Shown here: positions 1 through 5,498 of the stretch, piece after piece
Layout of the letters: each line of letters opens with the position of its first letter
Position numbering within the stretch: position 1 is the stretch's first letter
Assembly (NCBI GenBank): GCA_003663695.1
Contig: QMUB01000047.1
Span: 1 to 7,790, forward strand
DNA from: Thermococci archaeon
Lineage (GTDB): Archaea > Methanobacteriota_B > Thermococci > Thermococcales > Thermococcaceae
DNA: 7,790 nucleotides
Reading direction: 5' to 3'
The notes under the pieces: generated by a model
What the model was told of the DNA's origin: nothing
Databases searched by the model: none
Seen by the model: the letters and a program-made list of their open reading frames with translations, nothing else
Made by a program: the position numbers and the translations under genes

Positions 1-689
1 GGAGGTTCTTTTCCCTCCTTTATAAGCCTCTGGAGTGCCTTCACATCGTTGAGTGCCCTCTCCCATGGCTCGTCCTTTTCTATAAGCTCCAGTCCGCCGG
101 AAAATGCTCTCTGGACAAAGGGAGCCTGCTCCATCTGCCCCTCCTCAAAAACGACGAGGTTGTACGTTATGGAAACTCTTGGAATAATGCTCTCAACTAG
201 GGCACCTTCATTGTTCATGAAAATCTTGTGCCATATGAAATCACGGTAGCTCAAAAAGCGCATTGGCACCGTTATGCCCGATCCTAAAACGCTCTCCTCA
301 ATTCTCTTCAGATAGTCCATTTTCTCCTCCGCACTTACGTCCCGGAAATCTTTCCTCATCTTCACCTCGTAGAAAACTTCATGGAAGTTCTCCTCACTGA
401 ATTCTACCGGTCTCCTCCTTACCTTGGAGGCAGCTCTTGCAAGCTTTACGGCTTTTTTAACCGCTTTGAAAACGCTCTCCTTCGTCAGCACATTTGTGCT
501 TGCGAAGCCCATACCCCCATCCACAAGAACCCTGATGCCCATACCTCTGTCCGCAAGGATTCCAAGCCCTTCAGGATTGCCGTTTTTCATTACGACTTCC
601 GTCCCGTTTTTCTCCTCAAACCTTGCCTCCGCGTAAGAAGCGCCGAGTTCCATGGCCTTTTCGACTGCAAATTCAACAAGTTCATGCAT
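1..689 (-). CDS. tldD: TldD/PmbA-family metalloprotease, N-terminal part (runs off left edge)
   Basis: Reading leftwards from an ATG at 689, 229 codons are open to the window edge. The protein begins MHELVEFAVEKAMELGASYAEAR and continues with GLGILADRGMGIRV and GGMGFAST, the typical N-terminal domain of TldD/PmbA proteins (an amphipathic helix, then the conserved 'G...R.G.G.G.A' strands). TldD and PmbA form a zinc-dependent protease that in bacteria degrades or matures small peptides; archaeal homologues are soluble cytoplasmic proteins. The HExxxH-type metal site lies further on and is outside the window, so catalytic competence cannot be judged. I chose the ATG at 689 because GGGGTG (696-701) sits about 6 nt upstream; an in-frame ATG at 695 would add MR and overlaps that site. 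It is divergent from the KaiC-like gene. The family is clear. TldD rather than PmbA is an inference, since only the N-terminus is seen. Confidence 0.85.
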   Translation of the reverse strand, partial: MHELVEFAVEKAMELGASYAEARFEEKNGTEVVMKNGNPEGLGILADRGMGIRVLVDGGMGFASTNVLTKESVFKAVKKAVKLARAASKVRRRPVEFSEENFHEVFYEVKMRKDFRDVSAEEKMDYLKRIEESVLGSGITVPMRFLSYRDFIWHKIFMNNEGALVESIIPRVSITYNLVVFEEGQMEQAPFVQRAFSGGLELIEKDEPWERALNDVKALQRLIKEGKEP

Positions 690-719
690 GCGCATCACCC
701 CTATAGAGTAGTTGCTTCA

Positions 720-738
720 GTAAATATAAAATCTTTTC
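720..738 (-). promoter_or_regulatory. TATA box and BRE of the tldD-like gene
   Basis: On the minus strand the sequence reads GAAAAGATTTTATATTTA, a purine-rich BRE-like stretch followed by an AT-rich TATA element (complement of 721-731). Its centre lies about 37 nt upstream of the ATG at 689. The standard archaeal spacing of about 25 nt would put transcription start near 701, just ahead of the GGGGTG ribosome binding site, giving a leader of about 12 nt. This is inferred from spacing and composition only. Confidence 0.55.
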
Positions 739-763
739 GCTTCGATGTCCATTTGAAGGAAAC

Positions 764-780
764 CGCAAGTGTATTAAATT
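764..780 (+). promoter_or_regulatory. Possible TATA element of the KaiC-like gene
   Basis: GCAAGTGTATTAAATT lies about 30 nt upstream of the ATG at 809. TATTAAAT (772-779) is the best TATA-like string in the plus orientation, and the purine-containing CGCAAG before it could serve as a weak BRE. Start of transcription would fall near 797-801. The second AT-rich string, ATATAAAG at 789-796, is too close to the start codon to be the promoter of this gene. The match is mediocre. Confidence 0.35.
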
Positions 781-808
781 CACATGCCATATAAAGGAAG
801 GGATTAAA

Positions 809-1519
809 ATGGGCAGTTCAGAGGGTTTGATAAGGATCCCTACCGGAATAATCGATGGGGTAATTCAAGGTGGGATACCACTCGGAAGCACAGTTCTTGT
901 GAAGGGATGCCCAAAATCTGGAAAAAGCGTCTTTATAAGCCAGATAGCGTATAATCAGGTGAAGTCCGGTACTCCTGTTATTGGAATCCTTGCAGATGAC
1001 TCCAAGGAGGATTTTTTAACATTCACCCAAGAACTTGGAATGGACTTTTCAGGATTTCAGGAGAGGATTCAGCTGATAGACATATTCTCCCTGCGCCGCA
1101 GGCGCTCTTCTTTGCTCAATGAACCTATAATCTCGGATCCCTGGGATATTATCCAGTTCATGGATGCAATAAAGGACACCGCCCTAAAATTCCTGATGGA
1201 ACAACCACACCCCCATATCACAGGTTTCATATCCTCAATGAACTCTCTCTTCTTTGGAATGGAGAAGGGCATCGTCTATGAATTTTTCTCACTTCTGAAA
1301 GATTTTACCTTGAAAACAAAACAGATATGGTTCATTGAGCTCAATTCCAATCCTGATGTTGAGGCAATGCTCAACGCCCTTGCGGATGGAGTAATAGAGC
1401 TCAAACTCACGGAAGATGGGAGGAGATTTCTGAGGATTTACGGGATGAAGAGAACGACACATTCCAAAAGGTGGATACCTTTTGAAATAGGGAGGAAAGG
1501 GATAGTCCTAGGGAGATGA
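809..1519 (+). CDS. KaiC/RAD55-like RecA-superfamily ATPase with degenerate Walker B
   Basis: This 236-residue protein has the fold signature of a single-domain KaiC/RAD55 protein: [16 protein letters not shown] near residues 12-27, then Walker A GCPKSGKS (33-40), a strand plus ADDSKEDF (62-69) where KaiC proteins carry the catalytic Glu pair, and the C-terminal KaiC-type segment [15 protein letters not shown] (213-227). The Walker B strand, about 138-147 ([10 protein letters not shown]), has Ser where family members normally have Asp (consensus like VVIDSLSAL), and the Glu pair is Asp-Asp (63-64). Nucleotide binding is likely; hydrolysis may be weak or absent. Such archaeal paralogues are soluble and mostly of unknown role; some act in signalling, motility or recombination control. 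GGAAGGGA (796-803) is a good ribosome binding site about 5 nt before the ATG. Its last 12 nt overlap the convergent mptA gene. Family assignment is firm; the specific function is unknown. Confidence 0.85.
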   Translation: MGSSEGLIRIPTGIIDGVIQGGIPLGSTVLVKGCPKSGKSVFISQIAYNQVKSGTPVIGILADDSKEDFLTFTQELGMDFSGFQERIQLIDIFSLRRRRSSLLNEPIISDPWDIIQFMDAIKDTALKFLMEQPHPHITGFISSMNSLFFGMEKGIVYEFFSLLKDFTLKTKQIWFIELNSNPDVEAMLNALADGVIELKLTEDGRRFLRIYGMKRTTHSKRWIPFEIGRKGIVLGR

Positions 1520-2323
1520 ACCCCACGTTTCAGCTATGACATCGTGCTTGTGTATGCTCTCGTTGCTCACAACCTTAACATGGATCTTCCCTCTGAAGCG
1601 CTGCTTTGCTTTAAACATGATCTCTCTCGCAACGTCCTCAACAAATTTTGGGTTCTCATACATTCTCCTCACAACGGCGTTTTCATCCACAGTTTTCAGC
1701 AGGGTATATGTGGGAGAGCTGAAAGAACCCTCAACCACATCGATCATGTCTTCAAGGGCTATCTCCTCTCTGTAATCACCCTTCACTTCGAGTTTTGCTA
1801 TAGCCCTCTGTATATGCGTCCTACCCTCATTGTTCGCCATGGCATGGGGGCAAACCGTATTTCCAAACACCTCCACCCGCAGCACCTTTTCAAAAGTTCC
1901 ATCTTCCCGTTTTATTATGCCGACCTCAACATTGTAGGGTTCAAAGGTTGCCTTTCTGCTAGCAGGTGTTTCTCTCTCAAGGATCAGCTGCGTTCTAATC
2001 CACACTTCAGCCCTCTTATGGGAGTGCTTCCTTTCCAGACGTTTTATTATGCATCTTCCGAGTTCTTCCAGGGATGTGTGGGCTCTCGCAACTTCTTCCT
2101 CCACTGCCTCGCTCATGGTCTCTGTAATGCTCTCCACAAGGCGGCTCATGTGAATGCCTTTCTTCTCCTCAGGCACATCTATCGTGATTTCAAATTCAGG
2201 AATAAATGTATACACCTTCCCTTTCCAGTTTATCTTCGCAACCGTCCTCAAATTGGTAATTCCGACACGCTGGAGTTTTTCCTTGATAAGGGGAACCTCC
2301 TCCTGGGTCTCAAAAATTGGCAT
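1508..2323 (-). CDS. mptA: GTP cyclohydrolase MptA (GTP cyclohydrolase IV / FolE2 superfamily)
   Basis: The 271-residue product matches the archaeal MptA/FolE2 (type IB) family, a metal-dependent enzyme that opens GTP. The characterised methanogen enzyme yields 7,8-dihydroneopterin 2',3'-cyclic phosphate for pterin cofactors; FolE2 relatives give dihydroneopterin triphosphate, which also feeds 7-deazaguanine synthesis. Visible motifs: NTVCPHAM with Cys158, RTHIQRA with His170 (the Cys-to-His spacing of 12 equals that of the metal ligands in FolE2), YENPKFVED (222-230) and the C-terminal [10 protein letters not shown] (256-265). The residue two after the Cys is His160; bacterial FolE2 has CPC there. 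A longer start (GTG at 2332) is possible, but AGAGGTGA (2330-2337) fits the ATG at 2323 with about 6 nt spacing. It is divergent from the hypothetical-queE pair, suggesting a role in pterin or archaeosine precursor supply, and convergent with the KaiC-like gene. I am confident of the family; which pathway it serves here is inferred. Confidence 0.9.
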   Translation of the reverse strand: MPIFETQEEVPLIKEKLQRVGITNLRTVAKINWKGKVYTFIPEFEITIDVPEEKKGIHMSRLVESITETMSEAVEEEVARAHTSLEELGRCIIKRLERKHSHKRAEVWIRTQLILERETPASRKATFEPYNVEVGIIKREDGTFEKVLRVEVFGNTVCPHAMANNEGRTHIQRAIAKLEVKGDYREEIALEDMIDVVEGSFSSPTYTLLKTVDENAVVRRMYENPKFVEDVAREIMFKAKQRFRGKIHVKVVSNESIHKHDVIAETWGSSP

Positions 2324-2358
2324 TCTCATCACCTCTTAGGTTCACCTAAATCCTTCCG

Positions 2359-2376
2359 CTTTTAAGGTTTTGCTTT
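2359..2376 (-). promoter_or_regulatory. TATA box and BRE of mptA
   Basis: On the minus strand GCAAAACCTTAAAAG provides a BRE-like GCAAAA followed by TTAAAA. The TATA centre (about 2363) is 40 nt from the ATG at 2323, so transcription would start near 2338, just upstream of the AGAGGTGA ribosome binding site. It mirrors the plus-strand promoter only a few bases away. Confidence 0.55.
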
Positions 2377-2382
2377 GCAAAA
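2368..2382. repeat. Palindrome TTTTGC-TTT-GCAAAA between divergent promoters
   Basis: A 6-bp inverted repeat with a 3-nt spacer sits exactly between the two opposed TATA boxes. Its arms coincide with the BREs of both promoters, which may explain the symmetry without a regulator. A 10-bp direct repeat, TTTAAGGTTT, is also present at 2361-2370 and 2387-2396. Confidence 0.6.
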
Positions 2383-2394
2383 GGACTTTAAGGT
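2377..2394 (+). promoter_or_regulatory. TATA box and BRE of the hypothetical-queE operon
   Basis: GCAAAAGGACTTTAAGG contains a BRE-like GCAAAAGGA and the TATA element CTTTAAGG (2386-2393), centred about 34 nt before the ATG at 2423. Transcription would start near 2414, giving a very short leader carrying part of AGGGAT. The element shares its GCAAAA with the divergent mptA promoter. Confidence 0.55.
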
Positions 2395-2422
2395 TTCACG
2401 GGTAGCATGAATAGGGATCTTT

Positions 2423-2767
2423 ATGGAGATAAAGGTAGAGCTCGAGAAGCAGGAAAAATTTGAGGATATATACAGAATTTACACGGTCAGGGGTGATTTA
2501 AAAGAGATATTCCTGAGGCTATGGGAGGAAAATGCAGTGATTGGGATACACGAAGAAAATGAGGCTTCTTTAATGGATGACATGATTGAGGATGGGAAGG
2601 AGCTTTTTAAGCGATTGATAAGGGAGCTTGAACAGAATGAAGGTCTGGCGCAGGCAAGGCTTTTGGTATCATCCAAAGGTAGGATCTCCCTGATTGTGAA
2701 GATAGGAGCATATATAACGTGGAGGATTCTCTTAGACAGAAAGAAAGTGGAGGTAGTTGAGGGGTGA
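2423..2767 (+). CDS. Conserved-looking hypothetical protein coupled to queE
   Basis: I do not recognise this 114-residue protein. It is a soluble, acidic alpha/beta sequence with no Cys, no signal peptide and no membrane segment. It opens with a charged beta-strand-like stretch (MEIKVELEKQEKFEDIYRIY), has a long amphipathic acidic helical region (about 46-75) and ends with alternating hydrophobic strands (about 79-112, RISLIVKIGAYITWRILL and KKVEVVEG). Reading-frame quality and codon use match its neighbours, and it has its own promoter, so it looks real. GGGAT at 2414-2418 is a modest ribosome binding site about 4 nt before the ATG. Its stop codon overlaps the GTG start of queE (GTGA, 2764-2767), which predicts translational coupling and a shared mRNA. 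A role near QueE, such as a small accessory or regulatory protein, is only inferred from position. Confidence 0.8.
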   Translation: MEIKVELEKQEKFEDIYRIYTVRGDLKEIFLRLWEENAVIGIHEENEASLMDDMIEDGKELFKRLIRELEQNEGLAQARLLVSSKGRISLIVKIGAYITWRILLDRKKVEVVEG

Positions 2768-3522
2768 AGGTTGTTCTTGCCGAAATTTTCAACAGCTGGC
2801 AGGGCGAAGGAGGGAGCGTCGATGGAAGCGCCTTTGGAAGAAGGCAGATATTCGTGCGGTTCGCCGGATGCGACCTTAAATGTGAGTGGTGCGACTCCAG
2901 AAGATATATAATCGCCTCAAAGGTTAAAAAATGGCGCTATGAGATAGAACCTTTCTCCGGGCACTTTGAATACAAACCCAACCCTGCAGATGTTGAAGAT
3001 GTTGTTGATGCCATCCTGCGCCTCGACACGGGGGATATACACTCAATAAGCTACACGGGGGGAGAACCAACACTTCAGAGGGCTTTAAAGCAAATTATGG
3101 AGCGAATGAAGGAGCTCGGCTTCAGGAACTTCCTTGAAACCAGCGGAAGTCAGCCCAAGAGAATTGAGAGGATAGCTCATCTAACCGATTATGCGAGCGT
3201 TGATATAAAAGACGAAACGGCGAAGGCAGCAAAAGATTGGAAAGACCTCGTTTTAAGGGAAATCGAAAGCATAAAAATACTCAAAAAAGCCGGGGCAAAG
3301 ACATATGCAAAGCTCGTTGTGACAGGAGAAACAAAAATTGAAAATGTGGAGTGGTATGCAAAACTTCTTAAGGGGGTTGCACCTCTGGCAATTCAGCCGA
3401 GAGAACCAATGGATATATCACAGGAAAGACTTATGGAGCTCTATAGAACAGCGGCAAAAGTTATGGGGCGGGAGAACGTAGGACTGAGCTTTCAGGTGCA
3501 TAAATATTTGAACGTGCTGTAA
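2764..3522 (+). CDS. queE: 7-carboxy-7-deazaguanine synthase QueE (radical SAM)
   Basis: This 252-residue radical SAM enzyme converts 6-carboxy-5,6,7,8-tetrahydropterin to 7-carboxy-7-deazaguanine, the ring-forming step toward preQ0 and, in archaea, archaeosine at tRNA position 15. Evidence: the N-terminal substrate loop SWQGEGG (11-17), the cluster motif CDLKCEWC (Cys36, Cys40, Cys43) that binds a [4Fe-4S] cluster, the SAM-binding TGGEPTLQ (98-105), the strand DYASVDIKDE (142-151), and the C-terminal IQPREP and QVHKYLNVL typical of QueE. Length is within the range of the family. It starts with GTG inside the stop codon of the preceding gene; GGAGGT (2749-2754) lies 9 nt upstream, supporting this start. 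Co-transcription with the unknown 114-residue gene is expected, and mptA is divergent upstream. QueD, QueC and the tRNA-modifying enzymes are not in the window. Confidence 0.93.
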   Translation: MKVVLAEIFNSWQGEGGSVDGSAFGRRQIFVRFAGCDLKCEWCDSRRYIIASKVKKWRYEIEPFSGHFEYKPNPADVEDVVDAILRLDTGDIHSISYTGGEPTLQRALKQIMERMKELGFRNFLETSGSQPKRIERIAHLTDYASVDIKDETAKAAKDWKDLVLREIESIKILKKAGAKTYAKLVVTGETKIENVEWYAKLLKGVAPLAIQPREPMDISQERLMELYRTAAKVMGRENVGLSFQVHKYLNVL

Positions 3523-3524
3523 TC

Positions 3525-3529
3525 TTTTT
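3525..3529 (+). terminator. T-run after queE, possible archaeal terminator
   Basis: TTTTT starts 3 nt after the queE stop codon. Archaeal RNA polymerase can terminate at U-runs without a hairpin, so this is a candidate terminator for the 2423-3522 operon, but the run is only five bases long. Confidence 0.35.
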
Positions 3530-3551
3530 AAGGTCCACCTCCATAATATAT

Positions 3552-3583
3552 CCGGCATTGGCCTTTGGGGTATTGATGCCCGG
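3552..3583. other. Possible hairpin in the queE/kinase convergent intergenic region
   Basis: CCGGCATTGG and TTGATGCCCGG can pair as a stem of about ten pairs with one bulged C and some G-U pairs, around an 11-nt loop. An alternative small hairpin, GGGTA-TTGA-TGCCC, uses the right half. No T-run follows on either strand, so it does not look like a classical terminator. It lies in the 79-nt gap between two converging genes and could be 3' UTR structure for either transcript. Confidence 0.35.
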
Positions 3584-3601
3584 GATCGACACATGCTGAG
3601 C

Positions 3602-4444
3602 CTAAATTTCCTCAATCCTGACTTCAAGGGCTTTTTCAGAGACCTCATCCATTGTGAAATTATAGTTCCTCCTTTCTAGAAAGAGTGCCGTAAATGCATT
3701 GGCTATTTTTAACGCCGGAATGAAAGGACGTTCTCTGTAAAAATACGAAAAAGCTGCAAGAAAAGTGTCTCCCGCCCCTGTAGAGTCTTTAACACCAACC
3801 CTTGGTGGATAGTAGGCGTAAACCTTCCCCTTTCTAAGCGCAATTCCCCTGTTGCTGCCATCAGAGATTAGAGCGACTTCAACATTGCCCTTCAAGGAGT
3901 CAATTGCATTTTCAAGGCTTCCCAAGGCGGAAATCTCGTTTGCGTCGGCGTGAAGAATTTTAACTCCCCTCAAATGCCCGGGCTCAATCTTCCCTATCCC
4001 GACACCATCATTAAACTCCCTCACGAGACCCTGAAGATCCAACGCTAGATATGCCCCTTTTAGAATTTCCAAAGTCTCAACAGATATTTCACGTGCAACA
4101 GGATTTGCCAGAATCAGATCGAATTTTCTTAGCTCGGGAAGCTCGTGAGGCTTTATCTCCTCAGCTCTTGCGAGAAGCCGCAGGATCCTCTCATTCTCAT
4201 TTAAATACGTTAGTTCATAGGTCGTGGTCTCCTTTGAAGGGAGCACCATGAGTTTGACCCTCTTCTCAAATTCATTCAAAAACTGTTTCGGAAAATCCCC
4301 TCCAAGTTTGGTTAAGACCGTAGCCTCTCCAAAGGTTGATAAAGCCAGAGCGGAGTAATAGGCACCCCCTCCAACCCTCTCAGAACGTCTTCGCCCTTTT
4401 ATCAGAATATCTCTCGTAAGATGTCCTATAACCAGGAATTTCAT
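3602..4444 (-). CDS. PfkB-family kinase, probable myo-inositol 3-kinase
   Basis: This 280-residue ribokinase-superfamily protein has the N-terminal strand MKFLVIGHLTRDIL with the substrate Asp12, GGGAYYSALAL (25-35), TTTYELTY (73-80), and the signature VKDSTGAGDTFLAAF (218-232) with catalytic base Asp226 and the anion hole. The overall pattern, particularly the very short N-terminus, GGGAYYSALALS, TTTYELTYL, NPVARE and VKILHAD, agrees with what I recall of the T. kodakarensis myo-inositol 3-kinase TK2285, which phosphorylates myo-inositol with ATP. That match is from memory, not from an alignment. In Thermococcales inositol phosphates are precursors of inositol lipids and of the thermoprotective solute di-myo-inositol phosphate. 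No ribosome binding site precedes the ATG, and the TATA element is 20-27 nt away, so the mRNA is probably leaderless. It is divergent from the second PfkB gene and convergent with queE. PfkB membership is firm; the substrate is a moderate inference. Confidence 0.85.
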   Translation of the reverse strand: MKFLVIGHLTRDILIKGRRRSERVGGGAYYSALALSTFGEATVLTKLGGDFPKQFLNEFEKRVKLMVLPSKETTTYELTYLNENERILRLLARAEEIKPHELPELRKFDLILANPVAREISVETLEILKGAYLALDLQGLVREFNDGVGIGKIEPGHLRGVKILHADANEISALGSLENAIDSLKGNVEVALISDGSNRGIALRKGKVYAYYPPRVGVKDSTGAGDTFLAAFSYFYRERPFIPALKIANAFTALFLERRNYNFTMDEVSEKALEVRIEEI

Positions 4445-4448
4445 ATCT

Positions 4449-4479
4449 TAACATTGCAGATTTAAAGTTAAAAATGTTA
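4449..4479. repeat. Inverted repeat flanking a TATA box (possible operator)
   Basis: TAACATT at 4449-4455 and its reverse complement AATGTTA at 4473-4479 are spaced by 17 nt, with the TATA string at the centre of symmetry. A repressor dimer bound here could occlude the promoter. The region is AT-rich, so chance occurrence is quite possible. Confidence 0.35.
4460..4475 (-). promoter_or_regulatory. TATA region of the inositol-kinase-like gene
   Basis: On the minus strand TTTTTAACTTTAAAT offers overlapping TATA-like strings centred 20-27 nt upstream of the ATG at 4444. With the usual 25-nt spacing transcription would begin at or right before the start codon, implying leaderless translation, consistent with the lack of a ribosome binding site. 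A 7-bp inverted repeat (TAACATT 4449-4455, AATGTTA 4473-4479) is centred on the TATA element. Confidence 0.5.
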
Positions 4480-4521
4480 TCTCAGGAAACCTTGGTGCTC
4501 CGATCTCTCCAAGTCAGAGCA

Positions 4522-4536
4522 AGGGAAAGCTTAAAT
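4522..4536 (+). promoter_or_regulatory. TATA box and BRE of the second PfkB kinase gene
   Basis: GGGAAAGCTTAAATCC contains a BRE-like GGAAAG and the TATA element CTTAAAT, centred about 41 nt before the ATG at 4574. Start of transcription would be near 4558, leaving a leader of about 16 nt with the GGGTGG ribosome binding site. An imperfect inverted repeat (CCTTGGTGCTC 4490-4500, GAGCAAGG 4517-4524) lies just upstream and touches the BRE. Confidence 0.55.
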
Positions 4537-4573
4537 CCAAGGAGATGCATAGGTTAGAGTTAAGGGTGGGAAC

Positions 4574-5458
4574 ATGGATGTTGTGGGAATAGGTAATTTG
4601 AACTATGATATAATCATGCTCGTGGACAGATTCCCCGGGTTTCATGAGAAACTCCCGGCTAAGGACGCGTTCTTTGGTTTGGGCGGAGCCGCAGCAAACA
4701 CCATTTCTTGGCTCGCTGTCATGGGTTTGAAAACAGGTTTTATAGGTGCCGTGGGAAGTGATGAGATTGGAGAGGCACATATAAACTATTTCAGAAAAAT
4801 TGGCGTTGATACGTCAAGGATAAAAATTGTCAGGGGTTATTCTGGAGTTGCGATTGCAATGATAAAGGGTGAGGATAAGAGGATTGTGAAGTTCAGCGGT
4901 GCAAATGCTTACAAGGAGCTCGATTTTGAATATCTATCAAATACACGCCACATTCATCTGTCCTCCAATCCAAAGGAGATAATAGAGGATGCCGTGAGCT
5001 TTGCTTATGAGGGGGGTATAAGCGTTTCTTTGGATATAGGGGAAGCGGAACTTCCGGGAGAAGTGGAGGAGAATGTAACATACTTGCTGATGAATGAGGA
5101 TGAGTTCAGACGGAAATTTGGGGAACTCAATAGGATCACGGACGTGAAGGCGAAGAACGTGATAGTAACGCTTAACGGCGGCGGGGCATTGATTAGAGAT
5201 GAAAATGGAGATATCTGCACAACCCCAAAGCTGCATGCTAACGTGCTGGATACGACGGGAGCTGGCGACTCATTCGATGCTGGCATAATTTACGGCATTC
5301 TGAATGGATGGGAGCTTAAGGATGCCGCACTCCTCGGAACCCTTCTGGCATATTTAACCGTGCAGAGGATCGGTGCAAGAAGCGCCATAGTTCCCTTGGA
5401 AAGGATAAAGGAAAAAGCCGAAGAACTCGGGCTGAAGCTCCCCTTCGAGCTCGGCTAA
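4574..5458 (+). CDS. PfkB-family kinase, probable ADP-dependent ribose-1-phosphate kinase
   Basis: This 294-residue ribokinase-family protein shows [22 protein letters not shown] at the N-terminus (substrate Asp12), the di-glycine motif GLGGAAAN (35-42), the Mg-associated NEDE (174-177), TLNGGGAL (199-206) and the signature [12 protein letters not shown] (226-237) with catalytic Asp232. From memory it closely resembles T. kodakarensis TK1843, reported as an ADP-dependent ribose-1-phosphate kinase. That enzyme makes ribose 1,5-bisphosphate, which isomerase and archaeal RuBisCO then carry to 3-phosphoglycerate in nucleoside degradation. A cytidine or other nucleoside kinase is the main alternative, as PfkB substrates are hard to read from motifs. 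GGGTGGG (4564-4570) sits 3 nt before the ATG. The gene is divergent from the other PfkB kinase and is followed after 40 nt by topA in the same direction. Family is firm; substrate is a tentative inference. Confidence 0.85.
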   Translation: MDVVGIGNLNYDIIMLVDRFPGFHEKLPAKDAFFGLGGAAANTISWLAVMGLKTGFIGAVGSDEIGEAHINYFRKIGVDTSRIKIVRGYSGVAIAMIKGEDKRIVKFSGANAYKELDFEYLSNTRHIHLSSNPKEIIEDAVSFAYEGGISVSLDIGEAELPGEVEENVTYLLMNEDEFRRKFGELNRITDVKAKNVIVTLNGGGALIRDENGDICTTPKLHANVLDTTGAGDSFDAGIIYGILNGWELKDAALLGTLLAYLTVQRIGARSAIVPLERIKEKAEELGLKLPFELG

Positions 5459-5459
5459 C

Positions 5460-5467
5460 TTTTTAAA
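5460..5467 (+). promoter_or_regulatory. TTTTTAAA: possible topA promoter or kinase terminator
   Basis: TTTTTAAA begins two bases after the kinase stop codon and is centred about 35 nt before the topA ATG at 5499. As a TATA box it would start transcription near 5488, retaining the GGAGGT site. As a T-run it could also end the kinase transcript. No clear BRE precedes it, so both readings stay open. Confidence 0.4.
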
Positions 5468-5498
5468 CATGGACTTCTATTTTATGGGGGAGGTTAAC

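Noticed and set aside
381..794. Open frame of 137 codons on the plus strand opposite the tldD-like gene
   Set aside because: Antisense shadow of tldD; composition is non-protein-like (Cys/His/Phe-rich) and it has no ribosome binding site, while the opposite frame has a recognisable family.
2327..2333. GTGATGA on the minus strand resembling a C/D-box RNA C box
   Set aside because: It is the ribosome binding site and start region of mptA; no CUGA D or D' box follows at the proper distance.
1544..2365. Long plus-strand frame (273 codons) opposite mptA
   Set aside because: Shadow of mptA in the opposite orientation; residues are rich in Cys, His and Phe without domain motifs, and the minus-strand MptA motifs are unequivocal.
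3571..3599. TTGATGC followed by CTGA in the queE/kinase gap as half of a C/D-box sRNA
   Set aside because: The C box is a poor match to RUGAUGA and no D'/C' pair is present, so a C/D RNA is not supported.
5469..5498. Upstream in-frame ATG adding ten residues to TopA
   Set aside because: The strong GGGGGAGGT site lies inside this extension and fits the ATG at 5499, and [10 protein letters not shown] is the expected family N-terminus.
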